A model generated the notes under the pieces. It did no database searches. It was not told the origin of the DNA and saw only the letters and a list, made by a program, of their open reading frames with translations. A stretch of 64,000 nucleotides of DNA from Patagioenas fasciata (Eukaryota > Chordata > Aves > Columbiformes > Columbidae), in the NCBI RefSeq assembly GCF_037038585.1, contig NC_092526.1, positions 41,055,501 to 41,119,500 of the forward strand. Reading direction: 5' to 3'. Positions 33,770 to 45,420 of this stretch are shown piece after piece (the first letter of the stretch is position 1; each line of letters starts with the position of its first letter). A program made the position numbers and the translations under genes.

Positions 33770-34425
33770 CAGGGTGTCCTGGTTTTGTTAAAAACCAAGT
33801 TTCTCTTTTAGTGAATTTGCCTGTCAGCTAAGGTTTCATATTAGCTGCATTTTCCTGGAGAACCAGATACATGTTTTGGTAGACATAGCAATGGAATGAG
33901 AAGTTATTGATAAGCACGGATGGACATCTCGCGAAGAGGGGCAACGAGAAACAGGTGACCAAGAAACTGACCAACTGTGAATAACATCCCATTCACGTGA
34001 ATACTTCATATAAAAGTGGGAGATCACGAGGATCTTGTCCCTTCTTCTTTTCCTTTCTGCTTTTGGCCAACATTAGGAGAGGACCTTGCTGGTTGTCCCT
34101 GTGAACTGAGGCCTCGTGAGAGATTGAATCCAGCTCCAGTTGGCTGCAGAGTCCAATCCAGGACTTTGGGTGCTGGCTCCCGAGTTGCTGAGACTTTCAA
34201 GATTAGTTTTGTATATTTTGTATTATTTTCTCTATTCTTATTAGTAAAACATTTTTATTTTTTCCAGCTCCTCTCTCTGTCCTTCTTTCCCTCCCGATCA
34301 CCTGTCCTTAGTGGGAAGGAGGGAGAGGGAGGAGCAAAACCTGGAAGTGGGGGGAGGAGAGGAAGTTAACAATACATCTGCCAGGGTTTTATTGTCACCC
34401 CGCTATCTAAACCTTTGACACAGGG
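33770..34425 (+). mobile_element. Solo LTR of the provirus family at 47-58 kb, with 5-bp target duplication
   Basis: The LTR runs 33,775-34,420 (646 bp), from TGTCCTGGTTTTGTTAAAAA to TTTGACA. It aligns over its whole length with the LTRs at 47,431 and 57,754. It is flanked by CAGGG at 33,770-33,774 and 34,421-34,425, a perfect duplication. A TATA-type box lies in CATATAAAAGTGGG. Solo LTRs arise by recombination between the two LTRs of a provirus. It lies in the right palindrome arm between B' and C' with no left-arm counterpart, so it inserted after the duplication. Confidence 0.9.
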
Positions 34426-35498
34426 CCAGTATAGTGGAAGATCAGTAGTTCTCCTCTTGCCACAAATGCCCATCCTGAAAAGTCTCATTTTGATCTCATG
34501 GAAAAACACTGCTATTTTATTTAAAGTATTCAAAACAAAGAAAGGAGAATAACAAAACCAACAATGTTTGATGCTTGAAGTTGCAATAAGACATTTCCTT
34601 CACTCTACATCTTTCATTTGGTTTCCTTATTCTTCATTTTTTTAAAATGTTCTCTGCATTTCTATTATAATGAAGCCTACAGCATTAAGAAAGTGCTGAG
34701 AGCTTGGAGGCAGGAGATGCAGGAGAAAGTGAAGATTACATGACTGGAGGTAGGTTTTGATGCCATTTCTACTGCAGTTACCCGACTGACTTGCGTCAGG
34801 CAGACAGATACTGTGACATCATCAAATGCATCACAAAGCCCAACAGATGCCAGCTCAGGTAGTGGAGAGGAGTAGAGGGGGGCAAACCCAACATGGCTGG
34901 ACTATTGCTTGTGAAGTCCCCCCATGATAGCAATGCCATTGGCCAGGAGTAGGCAGGTATCATGAGGTCATCAAGGACACCAGATGGGAAGGCTGCAGAC
35001 AGATGAGTGAGCCCCTGGTCAGGCCCTGCCCTGGGGTGAAGCCAGCTGTACATGCCACAGAAAACTGTGGGACATGCATGAGAAATTGTAGGATGTGACA
35101 GAGAAGAGTGTCAGAAGGTACCAGAAGTATGGGCAGCCCTGTGTGTCCCAGCTGGGCCTCACAGATGACTGCAGATGTGAAAAGATACTGTCTGGGCAGT
35201 CAAGCCTTGCAAGGCATCAGTGCCTGGAGGAGTCATCAGTGATGCCACTGAAGTCCCAGAGGACCTAGGCAATGGCATCTGAACTATCAAATTTGAGTAC
35301 AAGTAGAGAAAACCTGAGCCCATTGTAGAAAAAGTAACTGATGGTGGTTCCAAATTGGGGCGGATATTGGGGCAGAGAAAGGGAGGGATCAAGGTGGATC
35401 GTGGAAAAGTGGAAAAGTGGAAAAGCCTGTGGAAAAGTGTGGAGGAAGGGGATTGAAGGGACCAGCTGCCCGTGGGGAGGTGGCTGATCACCATGGTC
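34426..35498. other. Unassigned spacer
   Basis: No gene or repeat was recognised. A small tandem GTGGAAAA motif occurs at 35,400-35,440. Confidence 0.4.
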
Positions 35499-36086
35499 TG
35501 TCCTGGTTTCAGTTGGGGTAGAGTTAATTATCTTCCTAGTCACTTGTAGGGGGTTGTATTTTAAATTTGTGATGGAAACAGTGTTGATCACACATCAGTG
35601 TTTCAGTCCTTGCTGAGCAGTGCTTGCACAGAGTCAAGGTCTTTTCTACTTGTCACACTGAGAAGTGAGAGTAGTCTGGGGGTGGCCAAGAAATTGAGAA
35701 GAGACACAGCTGAGACAGCTGATGCCAGATGATCAAATGGATCTTCTGTACCATATAAGTCAAGCTCAGCAATAAAATCTGGGAGAAGAAGCGAGGGGAG
35801 AACACTCGGAGTGATGGCGTTTGTCTTTCAAAGTAGCTGCTATGTGTGATGGGGCCCTGATCTTCTGGAGATGGTTGAACACCCACCTGCCAGTGCAAAG
35901 TAGCAGATGAATTCCTTATTTTATTCGATTGTGCACACAGCTTTTTTTTTTTTTACCTATTAAACTGTCTTTATCTCAACCCATGAGTTTTCTTTTACTT
36001 TTCTGACCTTCCCCCACATCCTGCTGTGGGGGAGTGAATGAGAGACTGTGTGGTGCTGAGCTGATGACAGGGGTAAAAAAATGACA
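35499..36086 (+). mobile_element. ERVL-type solo LTR
   Basis: About 588 bp from TGTCCTGGTTTCAGTTGGGG to AAAATGACA. It contains AATAAA near 35,770 and an A-to-U5 transition (TTTACCTATTAAACTGTC, 35,954) typical of bird ERVL LTRs; the LTR at 41,728 shares ATCTCAA.CCATGAGTTTT. No target duplication is visible. The last 80 bases are shared with 15,457-15,535 in the left arm, so this LTR predates the inverted duplication. Confidence 0.75.
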
Positions 36087-39000
36087 TTTCTTAAACTCTG
36101 TTCCTGGCTATTTGCTGCATGAGTGTGTTCACTGTTGTGTGTGTGGGTGTAAATGTATGTACACGCTTTCCTGGTCAATTCTAAGTGAGGTAGCGAGGAG
36201 GAGAAGGAGGAGGACACCAAGATATGAAGAGACCCAGAGTCAGAATGGCCAAGTGAGTAATATCTCTCAGTTTGAACAGACCCAAAGCCCAGGTCCACAG
36301 TGGAGGGACCACAGGGGCGTGTGAGACGGTGGGTAAGTTCTGCCGGGGATGTAAGGACCACTTGTGCAAACTTCATAGTAGATCAGTCTGAAACGATGAA
36401 CAGAACAGAGTCAATTGTGCTGCTCATGGTTGTTTAAGTTCTGTTGTTGGTGTGGTGGCTGTGAAGGTGCTGTTGCCTGTTGGAGTTGGTCCGTGTCAAG
36501 TTACCTGTTTCCATCTTTGTTTCCATGCAGATACCTGGAGTTTGTGCTTTCCCTTTGGTTTACTCTCCCTTGGGCATCCTCCATCTCCTGAAGGATGTCG
36601 TCTGTCTTGTCACACATTTGGACAGTGCAGTTTGACAGTATCTCAGTGACCACTCACCATCTCCACTGTCAACAGACAACAAGGGGTGTGTCCTAAATCC
36701 AAACCATATTCCCTAACAACTACCAATGTGACAACAAACATTTTACTCACATCCTTTTGGGGTGAAATTCCTGCACCTGTTGTTGGCATCAGCTTTAGAA
36801 GAACAGCCAAATCTTGAGGAGCTGCACACTAGAGATGTAATTTTATTAAAAAGATGCTATGAGAGAGTCAACACTGACAAAGTGTTAGAAAAGTACAGAA
36901 AAAGACCTGTACACCACATCCTGTATACGAAATAACCCTGGTGTTCCAGAGGGAATTTGCCCTGTTTTTTGGGAGAATGGTCGAAAGGAATCCTGGGTCA
37001 AGAAGAGAGAGACTGAGGAGAAAGAAGTACACGGGGATGTGGAGGTGCTGGGCACAGGCTATGGTGGTGATGATGAGGCCATTGCCCAGGAGGGCAGCCA
37101 GGTAGATGCCCAGGAAGAGCCAGAAGTGCATGAGTTGCAGCTACCATGAGCCTGTGAATTCCAGGAGGAGGAACTGGGTGATGGAGCTGCTGTTGGAAAT
37201 TTTCTGCCTCTGGTAATGATGGATTGGTGAAGGAGGAAAATCGAGTGAAAAGTTAGGAGATGCTGTGAGATAACTGTGTCTGGTGTCAAGTGCACAGCCT
37301 CTCAGGACACTGCAGAGTCATGGCCAAGTGTCCTACAGGCAAGATCCCCTCTGGGGAAAGACATTCACTTCCCAAGCCCACAGCCCACATCTCCTGGAAC
37401 TTCACAGGTTAGAGGTGGGCTGGGACTCCTCACTCCCATGCAGACCCTTTTCTAGCAAGGCTCAAAGGATTTGTGTCTGAAACTCCCCCAACTCCACAAA
37501 GTCCAAGAGCAGGAGCAGGAGCAGCACGGACAGGTGGGAAAAGGAGGAGCAGTGCCAGGTTCTGCCTGTCAGAAACCCCCCCTGGGAGGGTACTGTCTAA
37601 CGACACCTCCCTGCTTGCAGGTGGTAAAGAGCAGGTCAGACAAACTGTGGTGTTGCCAGCAAAGTTGATGCTGGTGATATCTGTAGGCTGAGGGATAGGT
37701 GCAGCAGTTTTTTGTGTTCCTAGCAGACCTAATGATCACACCGCTTAATGGTTCAAGAGTCTCAGTCACTTCTCTGAAGTTACCAGCTCCTTGCCCCTTT
37801 ACACCCCCCCAGCATGAACCGAAGGCTAAAGCAAAACCTGCCTTTCCAGGTAACTCCTGCCTGGACCTTACTCTCAAATGGAAGGTCCTCAAAAGGAGGA
37901 AGGAACTGTCAGAAGTGCCCTGTGGGTGATCTGGAGCAGCCCTGGCACACACAGCACCCTTTTGAGAGCAGAAGGACCCTGTCCTGTTAGAGGTCGCTCC
38001 TTCCACCCAGAGCTTCTCCCCTCCATGTTACTGGGATCTCCCCGGGCAGGCTGAGCGCTGAGCTCTGCAGGACAGCCCTGGGTACACCTGAGTGTTCACC
38101 CAGCTTCACACCCCTGCAGCCATCCCTGGGAGAAAGCAGCTTTCATGGCCTCTCCCACTGATGCTGCAGCAGGGAACACCTGTTCTAGAGAGTGTCCTCC
38201 TTCTCCACACCAGAAAAGAAAGGAGAAACTTTCTTACAAGTCCCACCAGTCATGTAATGTTTCAGCTTTTGCAGATCTCTCCAGGAAATGCAGCTGCATT
38301 GTCCTACATGCAGAGACTTACCATGTTATGACTCTGAAGATTTGTCTCTCATTGAGCACTCAGCAACCTACCACCCTACATTGCTTTCAACCTCTCTCTT
38401 TGGCTCCTCTCCCCTCCGTGCTGCAGGCAGAGCCCTCAGCCCTGCTGCGCTGTGCAGAGGAGCTGCTCCTGGGCAGAGCTGTCTCTCTGCAGCGCTGCCG
38501 CTTGCCATGAGCTCCCTGTGTCCCAGGAGCCCAGCCCAGCTCAGCAGCACAGGAGCAGCCCAAGGTGGCACTTTCTCTGTCCCCTCTGGCCTCCCTCCAG
38601 GTGTCCCTGGGGCTCCAGAGGAACCTGCTGTGAAACAGGCTGATGTAACTACTTATTTTCTGACCTTCAGCTGGGGAGACAAACTTCTTCCCAGCAGTTG
38701 ATTTTCTCAATCAGAGACAGCTTTAGCTCCAGGAACACCCTTTTTGTTTTATTATTTTTAGACCGGACACCAGACAATGTCAGGGAGGAATCTCCTTTAC
38801 CTGTTCTGAGGGAAGGGATTCAGCCGAGTCAATGGAGGCTTCTCATGCTGAGTTTGTAGTCCTTACAGCCAAAAGAGGAGCTAGCTCTATCTCATGCACA
38901 CCACAAACCCACAGGAGGCGGGATTCATCTTTCCTCAGATCAGTTGTGTGCAAAATAGGCTCCTGCACAGGAGCTCGCAGATAACTGTGAGCTCTAACGG

Positions 39001-39122
39001 AGCAGTTCACAGAGGGCAGCACCTGGGGGCATCTTCTTGGAGACTGGTGCGAAATTCCTTTGGCCAACTTAAATGACAGAAAGTGCCCACGTCGGACAAC
39101 TGAACCTGTGACAGTTCCAGGA
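36008..39122 (-). repeat. Right arm of inverted duplication, segments B' and A'
   Basis: Reverse counterpart of 10,506-15,535. It is about 1.9 kb shorter because it lacks counterparts of 12,171-12,638, 12,940-13,403 and about 0.87 kb of OR. The first gap has GGCAGAA at both edges of the extra left-arm sequence, which fits a deletion by short-repeat pairing. The part at 37,560-38,730 is nearly identical to the left arm. Confidence 0.88.
36893..37200 (-). pseudogene. OR14-like receptor, 5' fragment
   Basis: On the minus strand this is the partner of the OR at 13.5 kb. It keeps the NSSSITQF region, helix 1 (FLGIYLAALLGNGLIITTIA) and helices 2-3 as far as CGVQVFF, then joins post-OR sequence directly. 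The initiator position 37,200-37,198 reads ATT instead of ATG, and a frame change occurs near 37,145. It has CAG (Gln) where the left copy has its TAG, so that stop arose on the left copy. It is non-functional. Confidence 0.87.
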
Positions 39123-39440
39123 GCCCAGCCCAGTTTTATGATTTTTAGATCGGACACCAGACAATGTCAGGGAGGAATCTCCTTTATCTGTTCTGAGGGA
39201 AGGGATTCGGCTTAGTCAATGGAGGCTTCTCATGCTGAGTTTGTAGTCCTTAGAACCAAAAGAGGAGCTAGCTCTATCTCATGCGCACCACAAACCCACA
39301 GGAGGTGGGATTCATCTTTCCTCAGATCAGTTGTGTGCAAAATAGGCTCCTGCACAGGAGCTCCTTGTCTCAGTTCTCTTGCTAATTAATGAAGATGAAG
39401 GGCAGGAGGAACATGTTCAGAGACAGACACCTGGTGACAT
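38752..39440. repeat. Tandem duplication inside the right arm
   Basis: About 240 bases at 38,752-38,990 (TTTTTAGACCGGACACCAGAC to CTGCACAGGAGCTC) recur at 39,138-39,362 with a few percent divergence. The first unit continues to GCAGATAACTG; the second continues into CTTGTCTCAG. The left arm has a single unit containing both continuations, so the right arm was partly duplicated and partly deleted. Confidence 0.8.
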
Positions 39441-39449
39441 ATTTGGTTC

Positions 39450-39600
39450 CATCTCTCTGAAGGAGACCGCATCTAATTCATCTTCCTGATCAGTGAGTCA
39501 GTAACTGATGTCCACGTACCACAACATTGCCCATGCTGTTCTGCCCTCTCGTGCTGACTCCTCAACTATCAGGTGACATTGACTGTATTATTTTTAGGAA
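39450..39600 (-). repeat. Outermost right match of the palindrome
   Basis: Reverse counterpart of 6,050-6,180, as described there. Beyond about 39,600 no inverted match was found. Confidence 0.7.
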
Positions 39601-40175
39601 TAGTTTGGCATGGACACACTAGAAATATACCAGATAAGGTACAGCAAACAGCCCAGTAGTTTTCTGTACCAGCCATAGTAAAACAATTGAATGCTGTCTG
39701 GGGATTTTTAGGGCATGCAGATCTTTTACCCCTACATCTTCAGTGGACACAGATTCCCCTTGTGAAGCGCTAACAGAAGAGCAAAATAAAGTTGATACAC
39801 TTAAGTCATAAATCATAAGAATAGGAAAGTAAATAATATGGCCTCTGCCAAGCTGCATGCTCCAGCTCTAAATGTAGATATAAATTGTGGACCTTCATCA
39901 GCTTATACTGCACGTGCATAGGACATGGCTGTTATATTCTTGTAAAACATGCACACATCTTTGTGCTACTTGTACTCAGTTACATTAAGGACATTATGTA
40001 GGCCACGCGGAAAGATGAAACTATGTTAGTGGGATGTCCCCGCTTGTGTCACCTCTGCCTGGGAGTTTAGATGCTGTTCCTCCCGTAGCAAGGTAACTAA
40101 AATAAATTTGCTCTTTGCGATTGCATTAGTGGCCTGTGGCTATTCTTGTGACCTGCCTGCATTGGCTCGCACAAC
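39600..40175 (+). mobile_element. Possible LTR of another retroviral family
   Basis: This AT-rich stretch has an AATAAA (about 40,100) followed by a GT-rich stretch and CCTTAACCC-like sequence, an arrangement typical of an LTR R/U5. A candidate end is near 40,173. No partner LTR or target duplication is present, so the call is tentative. Confidence 0.35.
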
Positions 40176-40179
40176 CCTT

Positions 40180-40440
40180 AACCCTATCTTGGCAGACTTC
40201 CTTTGGCCAAGTGACAGCTTCTTCAAGTTCCTCCAGAATGGGGAGCCGCACACTGGGACACACCACTCCAGATGTGACCACACCAGTGGTCAGTCAAGAT
40301 GGACAATAACTGCCCTTGCTTGGGTGGCTACACTTCTCCCAGTGCAGCCCAATAAGCTCATGACCATATTCCTGACTAGCAACACTGAGAAATGGCTGAA
40401 CATCCAGGCTCAGAGGGTTGTGATCAGTAGCACAAAGCCC
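40180..40440 (-). mobile_element. CR1-like 3' region fragment
   Basis: The plus strand carries the reverse of the CR1 block around CACACTGGGACACACCACTCC and TCTCCCAGTGCAGCCCAATA. It is diverged and 5'-truncated. Confidence 0.55.
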
Positions 40441-41149
40441 AGCAGAAGGTACCATGAGGAGCAGTGAAGGGCACCAAATCTCGACCCTCAGTCTAGGAAT
40501 TCCCAGCAAGCATTGCAAGTGGCTCCAGGCCAAAACAGAGTCTCTGGCCCCAAAGGCAGCAGTGAGTCCTCTTCTGATCAGGGAGAGCTGCTCTGGCTGC
40601 AGAGGAGCTGCTGGGAGCACTGGGTTGGCACCACCTACCCAACATCTACCCCCAGGTGTCTCTTGGGTCCCTGGAACCATCACAGTGGTGAGAGCACTGC
40701 CTGTCTGAGGTGGAGGAGATGGGGTCTGGAATGAGGGACTTGGCGCAGTTTCTCCTGTCTGTTCATGCAGCAACAATCCGGGCTGGATATTTGGACTGAG
40801 TGACTCTTCCTAAGGACCTCCAATGGGCGTGGGGATGATCTACAGTTTCTTAAGTTCTCCTCTGCGTGCTGCCTTTTCTAGTGGAAATCACAGGAGGCTG
40901 CCAGCCCCATAGAGGACCCAGGAGAGGCCTTGTCCTTCCTGTGGTCACAGGTGGACCCTAATTCTCCAGCTCAGCCCCAGGTGAGAAACCTTTTTTAGGG
41001 GTGACTTTTGTGGTAAGGGCGACACACAAGGGGTGGGGAATTTTGTCTTGAGGACATGTACTGGGCACCAGGACTGAAGTAGCAGAGCAAAATGATGTGG
41101 TTTCTAGGTGAATGTTTTCTTCAGTTTCAGACTTCCTTTCCATGCCACC
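40441..41149. other. Unassigned spacer
   Basis: No feature was recognised. Confidence 0.4.
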
Positions 41150-41700
41150 TATCAGGAGGGATGATGTCAATAAGGGATGGTCACAGGTGGACACCAATCC
41201 TTCTCCAGCCACTTCCCAGGCCTGGTGAAGCACCAGGAGAGCAAGGACTCCTGGCTCTGCACCCTAAACTCTGGGATTGTCTTTGAGTAGCTGAACACCA
41301 GCATTTTTCTCTCCAAGGCATTGCCAGCCCAGGTCAGCTCCTGTCTGATCTGCCCCCATCCCTTCTTTGCTCTGGCCTGGTGCTCCTGGCTCCTTCCCTC
41401 TGCTCCTCACAGGGCCCCAACCTGGCGGAGATGTTCTGCAGAGCAAATTGGCTGCAGGACCATTGAGTGACTCTACACTGGCTCTGCATCTCAGTGATAG
41501 ACACAGATGGGCCACACTGACACTGCGCTTTTTCCCAGGGGTCTGAAGCTGTGGAAAGGGCTCAGAGAATTTCTTGTGATTTGTTGGGTTTTTCAGTGCC
41601 CACATTGAATCACCCGTGGGCTTTTACTGAAGGAGATGTTAATTATCCTCCAGTCTCCATTTCACAATCTTGCTGGGTCCCCATGGCCTGCCCTGGGATA
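41150..41700 (+). repeat. Duplicated non-coding block, copy 1 (copy 2 at 58,740)
   Basis: Collinear with 58,740-59,250 in the same orientation. Shared blocks include TTCTCCAGCCACTTCCC-like, AGCATTTTTCTCTC-like and CTGCAGAGCAAAT. It is another OR-cluster flanking duplicate without coding potential. Confidence 0.65.
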
Positions 41701-41727
41701 GCAGAGGTCTTGTTTACTTGTGGATAC

Positions 41728-42248
41728 TGTCCTGGTTTCGGCAGGGATAGAGTTAATTTTCTTTCTGGTAACTATGTTTTGGATTTGGTATGAGAAGAAT
41801 GTTGATAATACACTGAAGTTTTGGTTGTTCCCAGGTAGTCAACGACTTTTTTCTTCCCATGCTCTACCAGATGCACAAGAATCTGGGAGGGAGCAAAGCC
41901 AGGGCAACTGACCCAAGCTGACCAAAGGGTATTCGTTACTATACGATGTCATGCTCCATACATAAATTGGAGTTGACCAGGAGGCAAATACTGCTGCTTG
42001 GGAACACATGGACTATTAGTGTTGCAGGCACTAAGCAATTGCACTGTGCATCAATTGTTTTGCATATTCCGTTACTACTACTATTACTATTATTGTTGTT
42101 TTCTCTTCTTTTGCTATTCAAGTAAAATGTTTTTATCTCAATCCATGAGTTTTTTTCATTTGCAATTCTCTCTGCCATCCCACTTGGGGAGGTGGAGTGA
42201 GTGAGAGGAAGCGTGGTCCCAGGTGATGCCTTGGATTAAACCACAACA
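41728..42248 (+). mobile_element. 5' LTR of a degraded ERVL provirus
   Basis: 521 bp from TGTCCTGGTTTCGGCAGGG to AAACCACAACA. It shares ERVL LTR features with the copy at 35,499, including ATCTCAATCCATGAGTTTTT. A TAC/TAT trinucleotide tract lies at 42,073-42,100. Retroviral gag-like sequence follows, so it is a 5' LTR rather than a solo LTR. No 3' LTR is present in the window. Confidence 0.78.
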
Positions 42249-43945
42249 GTTCTTTTTGGTGAATGGCATGGTACAAGAAGAACTTGGTACAAGTGGTGAA
42301 TGGCATGGTGAATGGCATGGTACAACACAATAACAGATTGACTAGAGTGTATCAAGGGACTTACATCTGTTTGTAGTTGTGGGTCACAATATTGATTCAT
42401 CTGTTTTTATATAATTTTAAAGATTGGTGTTGACTTTTGCAGTTTGCTGTGCTCTGCAATGATTAGTGGAGTTTTGCCTGGGAAACTGGTTATTAGAACA
42501 CTGACCTTGAGCTTAATCTGGTATTTGAGCTTCCTACTGAAGCTATTACTGTACTTCAAGCACCATCTTGTGGAGACAGTTGGTAATTACACTTCTTTGT
42601 CTGAAGTTTTTTTTTCTGGAGGAAATCGAGAACGGCACCTTTGCTACCTTCTTCTGTGATGCTTCCTCCTTCATTACAATAACTTATCAGTACCTTGAAT
42701 ATCCTTGGTAGCTAAAATACATCAAGTGGTGTCTCTTGAGAGTATTGTTTTTGGTTTTACCGAAGTGTAGCAAGTAATTTAAGAATACCACCCAGAGATA
42801 TGCCCTGAGGCTGCATAGTTGTGAGTGGCAGGGTGTGTGGAACAGCATCAACAAATTACTGGGATGGTGGGCACCTTCAGTGCTTTGGAACTGCACTCCT
42901 GAGCAAGTGCAGACTCCTGAAAGACTAGTAGAATATTTGGAAAAGGTGTGTTGCCACCTGGTAATCCCAGGGAGCCACAGATCACTGCAACATGCTGCGG
43001 CCTTGCCCATGACTGTGGAGCTCTGATCAACACTGTTCAGTACCCCTGAGGGGTAAAGAAGGTCTCTGGATCTGACAACAACACAACCATCACTGTGGTT
43101 ACTCCAAGCCCCACCATGGGCACTGCTGCTACTCAATCCCCAGCAACAAGCACTGCAGCTATTCACACCCCAGTGACAGGCACTGCAGATGGGCCAGAGG
43201 ACAAACCCATACCAGTATCAGCCTCACCTATACAAAAGAAGAAAGTTTGGAAGCGAGAGTCAGCTCATTTATTAAGGGATGATAAAGAATTAGAGCCTGA
43301 TCTCTATCCCTGAATGAGCTGTGAGGTAAGCAAAAAGATTTTGGGCATCGTCCAGATGAGCACACTGTTGGTTGGTTGCTCCAGAGCTGGGATAATGGGG
43401 CCAAAACCTGGAATTGTCAGGTAGGGATCCATTTGTAGGGAAGGACGTATTGACGGAGCAATTGGAAAAGGGGCACAGGCCCTCAGCTTCTGGAGGTGAC
43501 TTCTGTCAGGCATACAGGAAAGATGTCCCTTCAAGGAAGATGTTATATGTAACCCAGGCAAGTGGGCTATCGTGGAGAGAGGTATCCAGTACCTGAGGGA
43601 ACTGGCCATACTAGAGGTGATTTATAGTGACCTGGACAACACACAGTTACCAGAAGTTCCATATTAAGTCAACGCACATGACCCACGTGTTGGAAGGTTG
43701 TATGGAGCAAACCATTGTCATATGCCAAGTCATTGACAGTACCGAACGGGAAAGATGGAGAGGGACGAACGGTGGAAGAATACACTGACCAACTCAAGTG
43801 AGTCAAAGAAAATCTCTCCTACTCACTCATCTTGGCTGTGGAAAAACTACCAGTCATGACAGCTAAGAAGCTGTTCCAGGAGTTCCAGTGATTCAAAGAG
43901 GATATGTTCTGCTTCACATCTGTACCAACTAGTATCTCAGATGAA
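42249..43945 (+). pseudogene. ERVL gag-region remnant
   Basis: The plus strand carries a Thr/Pro/Ala-rich tract (about 43,090-43,200; TMGTAATQSPATST). It is followed by KKKVWKRES and, near 43,570, a block GIQYLRELAILE that matches GIQFLRELAVQE in the gag frame at 49.39 kb. Frames are broken repeatedly. The 3' part is lost where a CR1 tail begins at 43,952. The primer site after the LTR is not recognisable. ERVL elements are LTR retrotransposons that usually lack env. Confidence 0.75.
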
Positions 43946-43951
43946 ATAATA

Positions 43952-44700
43952 GAATCATAGAATCATTTCAGTTGGAAGAGACTCTCAGGATCGCTGAGTC
44001 CAACCGTAACCCAACTCTGGCACTAAACCATGTCCCTAAGAACCTTGTCTAAATGCCTTTTAAACACCTCCAGGGATGGTGACTCCAGCGCTTCCCTGGG
44101 CAGCCTGTTTCAATGCCTGACAATCCTTTCCATGAAGAATTTTTTCCTAGCATCCTCTGGTGCAACTTGAGGCCATTTCCGCTTGTCCTGTCACTTGATA
44201 CTTGGAAGAAGAGACCAACACCCTCCATGCTACAACCTACTTTCAGGTAGCTATAAGCAGTGATAAGGTCTCCCCTCAGCCTCCTTTTCTCCAGGGTGAA
44301 CAGGTCCAGGTCCCCCAACCACTCCTCATCAGACTTGTGCTCCAGGCCCCTCACCAGCTTTGTTGCCTTCTCTGCACTCTCTGCAGCACCTCGATGTCCT
44401 TTGTATGATGAGGGGCCCAAAACTGAACACAGGATTGAAGGTGGGGCCTCACCAGTGCCGAGGACAGTGGCACAATCACTTCTCTAGTTCTGCTGGCCAC
44501 ACTATTCCTGGTACAAACCTGGATGCTATTGGCCTTTTTGGCTGTCTGAGCACACTGCTGGCTGATCAACAGTGTGCTGTCAATCAACATCCCCAGATCC
44601 CTCTCTGGCAGTCAACTTTCCAGCCACTCTTCCCAGAGCCTGTAGCATTCATGAGGTTATTGTGACCCAAGTGCAGGACCCCTTGGTGGTCTCCTGGGCA
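43952..44700 (-). mobile_element. CR1 LINE 3' portion
   Basis: On the plus strand it starts AGAATCATAGAATCATTTCAG and continues with the reverse of the CR1 3' region, including CCTGGGCAGCCTGTTTCAATG and TGAGGGGCCCAAAACTGAACA. It truncates the ERVL gag remnant and has no intact frame. Confidence 0.88.
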
Positions 44701-45039
44701 GGGCCAAAGCCCTTGGGCATGATCCAGCTTGTCTTTGTCTTCCCCACCATGTCGAAATTCCTCCCACCCCAGACAACTGTGAGCTGCATCTGTGCCAGGT
44801 AGAGTGGGGGACATCGACCCATCATTGACCTTCTCTTTCTATTCACATTTAAACTCTAATTGTTCATTCAATTAGTTCTTATTAAATAAGGTTTTATCCA
44901 TGTTATATGTATAATGGTTATATATATGTATAATTTCACTGAGTTGTACACAATTATATATATATATATATACACACACATGTATAGAGATATATATACA
45001 TTTAAAATGCTATGGAAAGGAAAGTAGAGGAAAGTAGAA
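44701..45039. repeat. Unassigned sequence with TA/CA microsatellites
   Basis: 44,700-44,880 is unassigned. From 44,905 to 45,003 there are interrupted TATA/TACA repeats, including an uninterrupted TA run at about 44,956-44,972 followed by CACACACA. Confidence 0.75.
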
Positions 45040-45150
45040 AAGAGGAAATAGGGAAGGGCAAGGGCAAAGGCAAGGGCAAGGGCAAGGACAAGGGCAATTG
45101 CAAGGACAAGGGCAAGGGCAAGACAAGGCAAGACAAGGCAAGAATGCTGG
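45040..45150 (+). repeat. AAGGGC/AAGGAC hexanucleotide array
   Basis: About 14 imperfect hexamers of AAGGGC with AAGGAC variants are followed by AAGACAAGGC decamers. It abuts a CR1 fragment. The translated frames (GKGKGK or CPCPCP types) are artefacts of the repeat. Confidence 0.88.
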
Positions 45151-45164
45151 CTGCCCATGGTTTG

Positions 45165-45420
45165 GATGTGTGTACTGTTTGCTGGGTAAAGAACTGGCTG
45201 GAGGGCTGCACCCAAATGGAGCCAAATCCAGTTGGTGGCCAGTCATGAGTGTGTTCCCAGGGCTCAGCGCTGCAGCCAGTTTTTTTAAATGTCTTTATCA
45301 GTTATCTGGACAAGGGGATCGAGTGCACTCTTGGTCAGTTTGCAGACACCAAGTGTTGATCTGCTGGGGGGTAGGAAGGCCATATACAGAGGGATTTGGA
45401 CCAGTTGGCTGAGGCCAGCT
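45165..45420 (+). mobile_element. CR1 RT fragment
   Basis: It contains GTAAAGAACTGGCTGGAGGGCT-like sequence, a diverged SVLGPVLFN region and TCTGGACAAGGGGATCGAGTG (the LDEGIE block), in the same order as at 7,775-8,000. It is broken by shifts. Confidence 0.75.

Noticed and set aside
44905-45003. Regulatory TATA cluster
   Set aside because: The TATATA runs are a simple TA/CA microsatellite with no adjacent gene start.
45002-45248. Lys-Gly or Cys-Pro repeat proteins
   Set aside because: Low-complexity translation of the AAGGGC hexamer array, with no start context or conservation.
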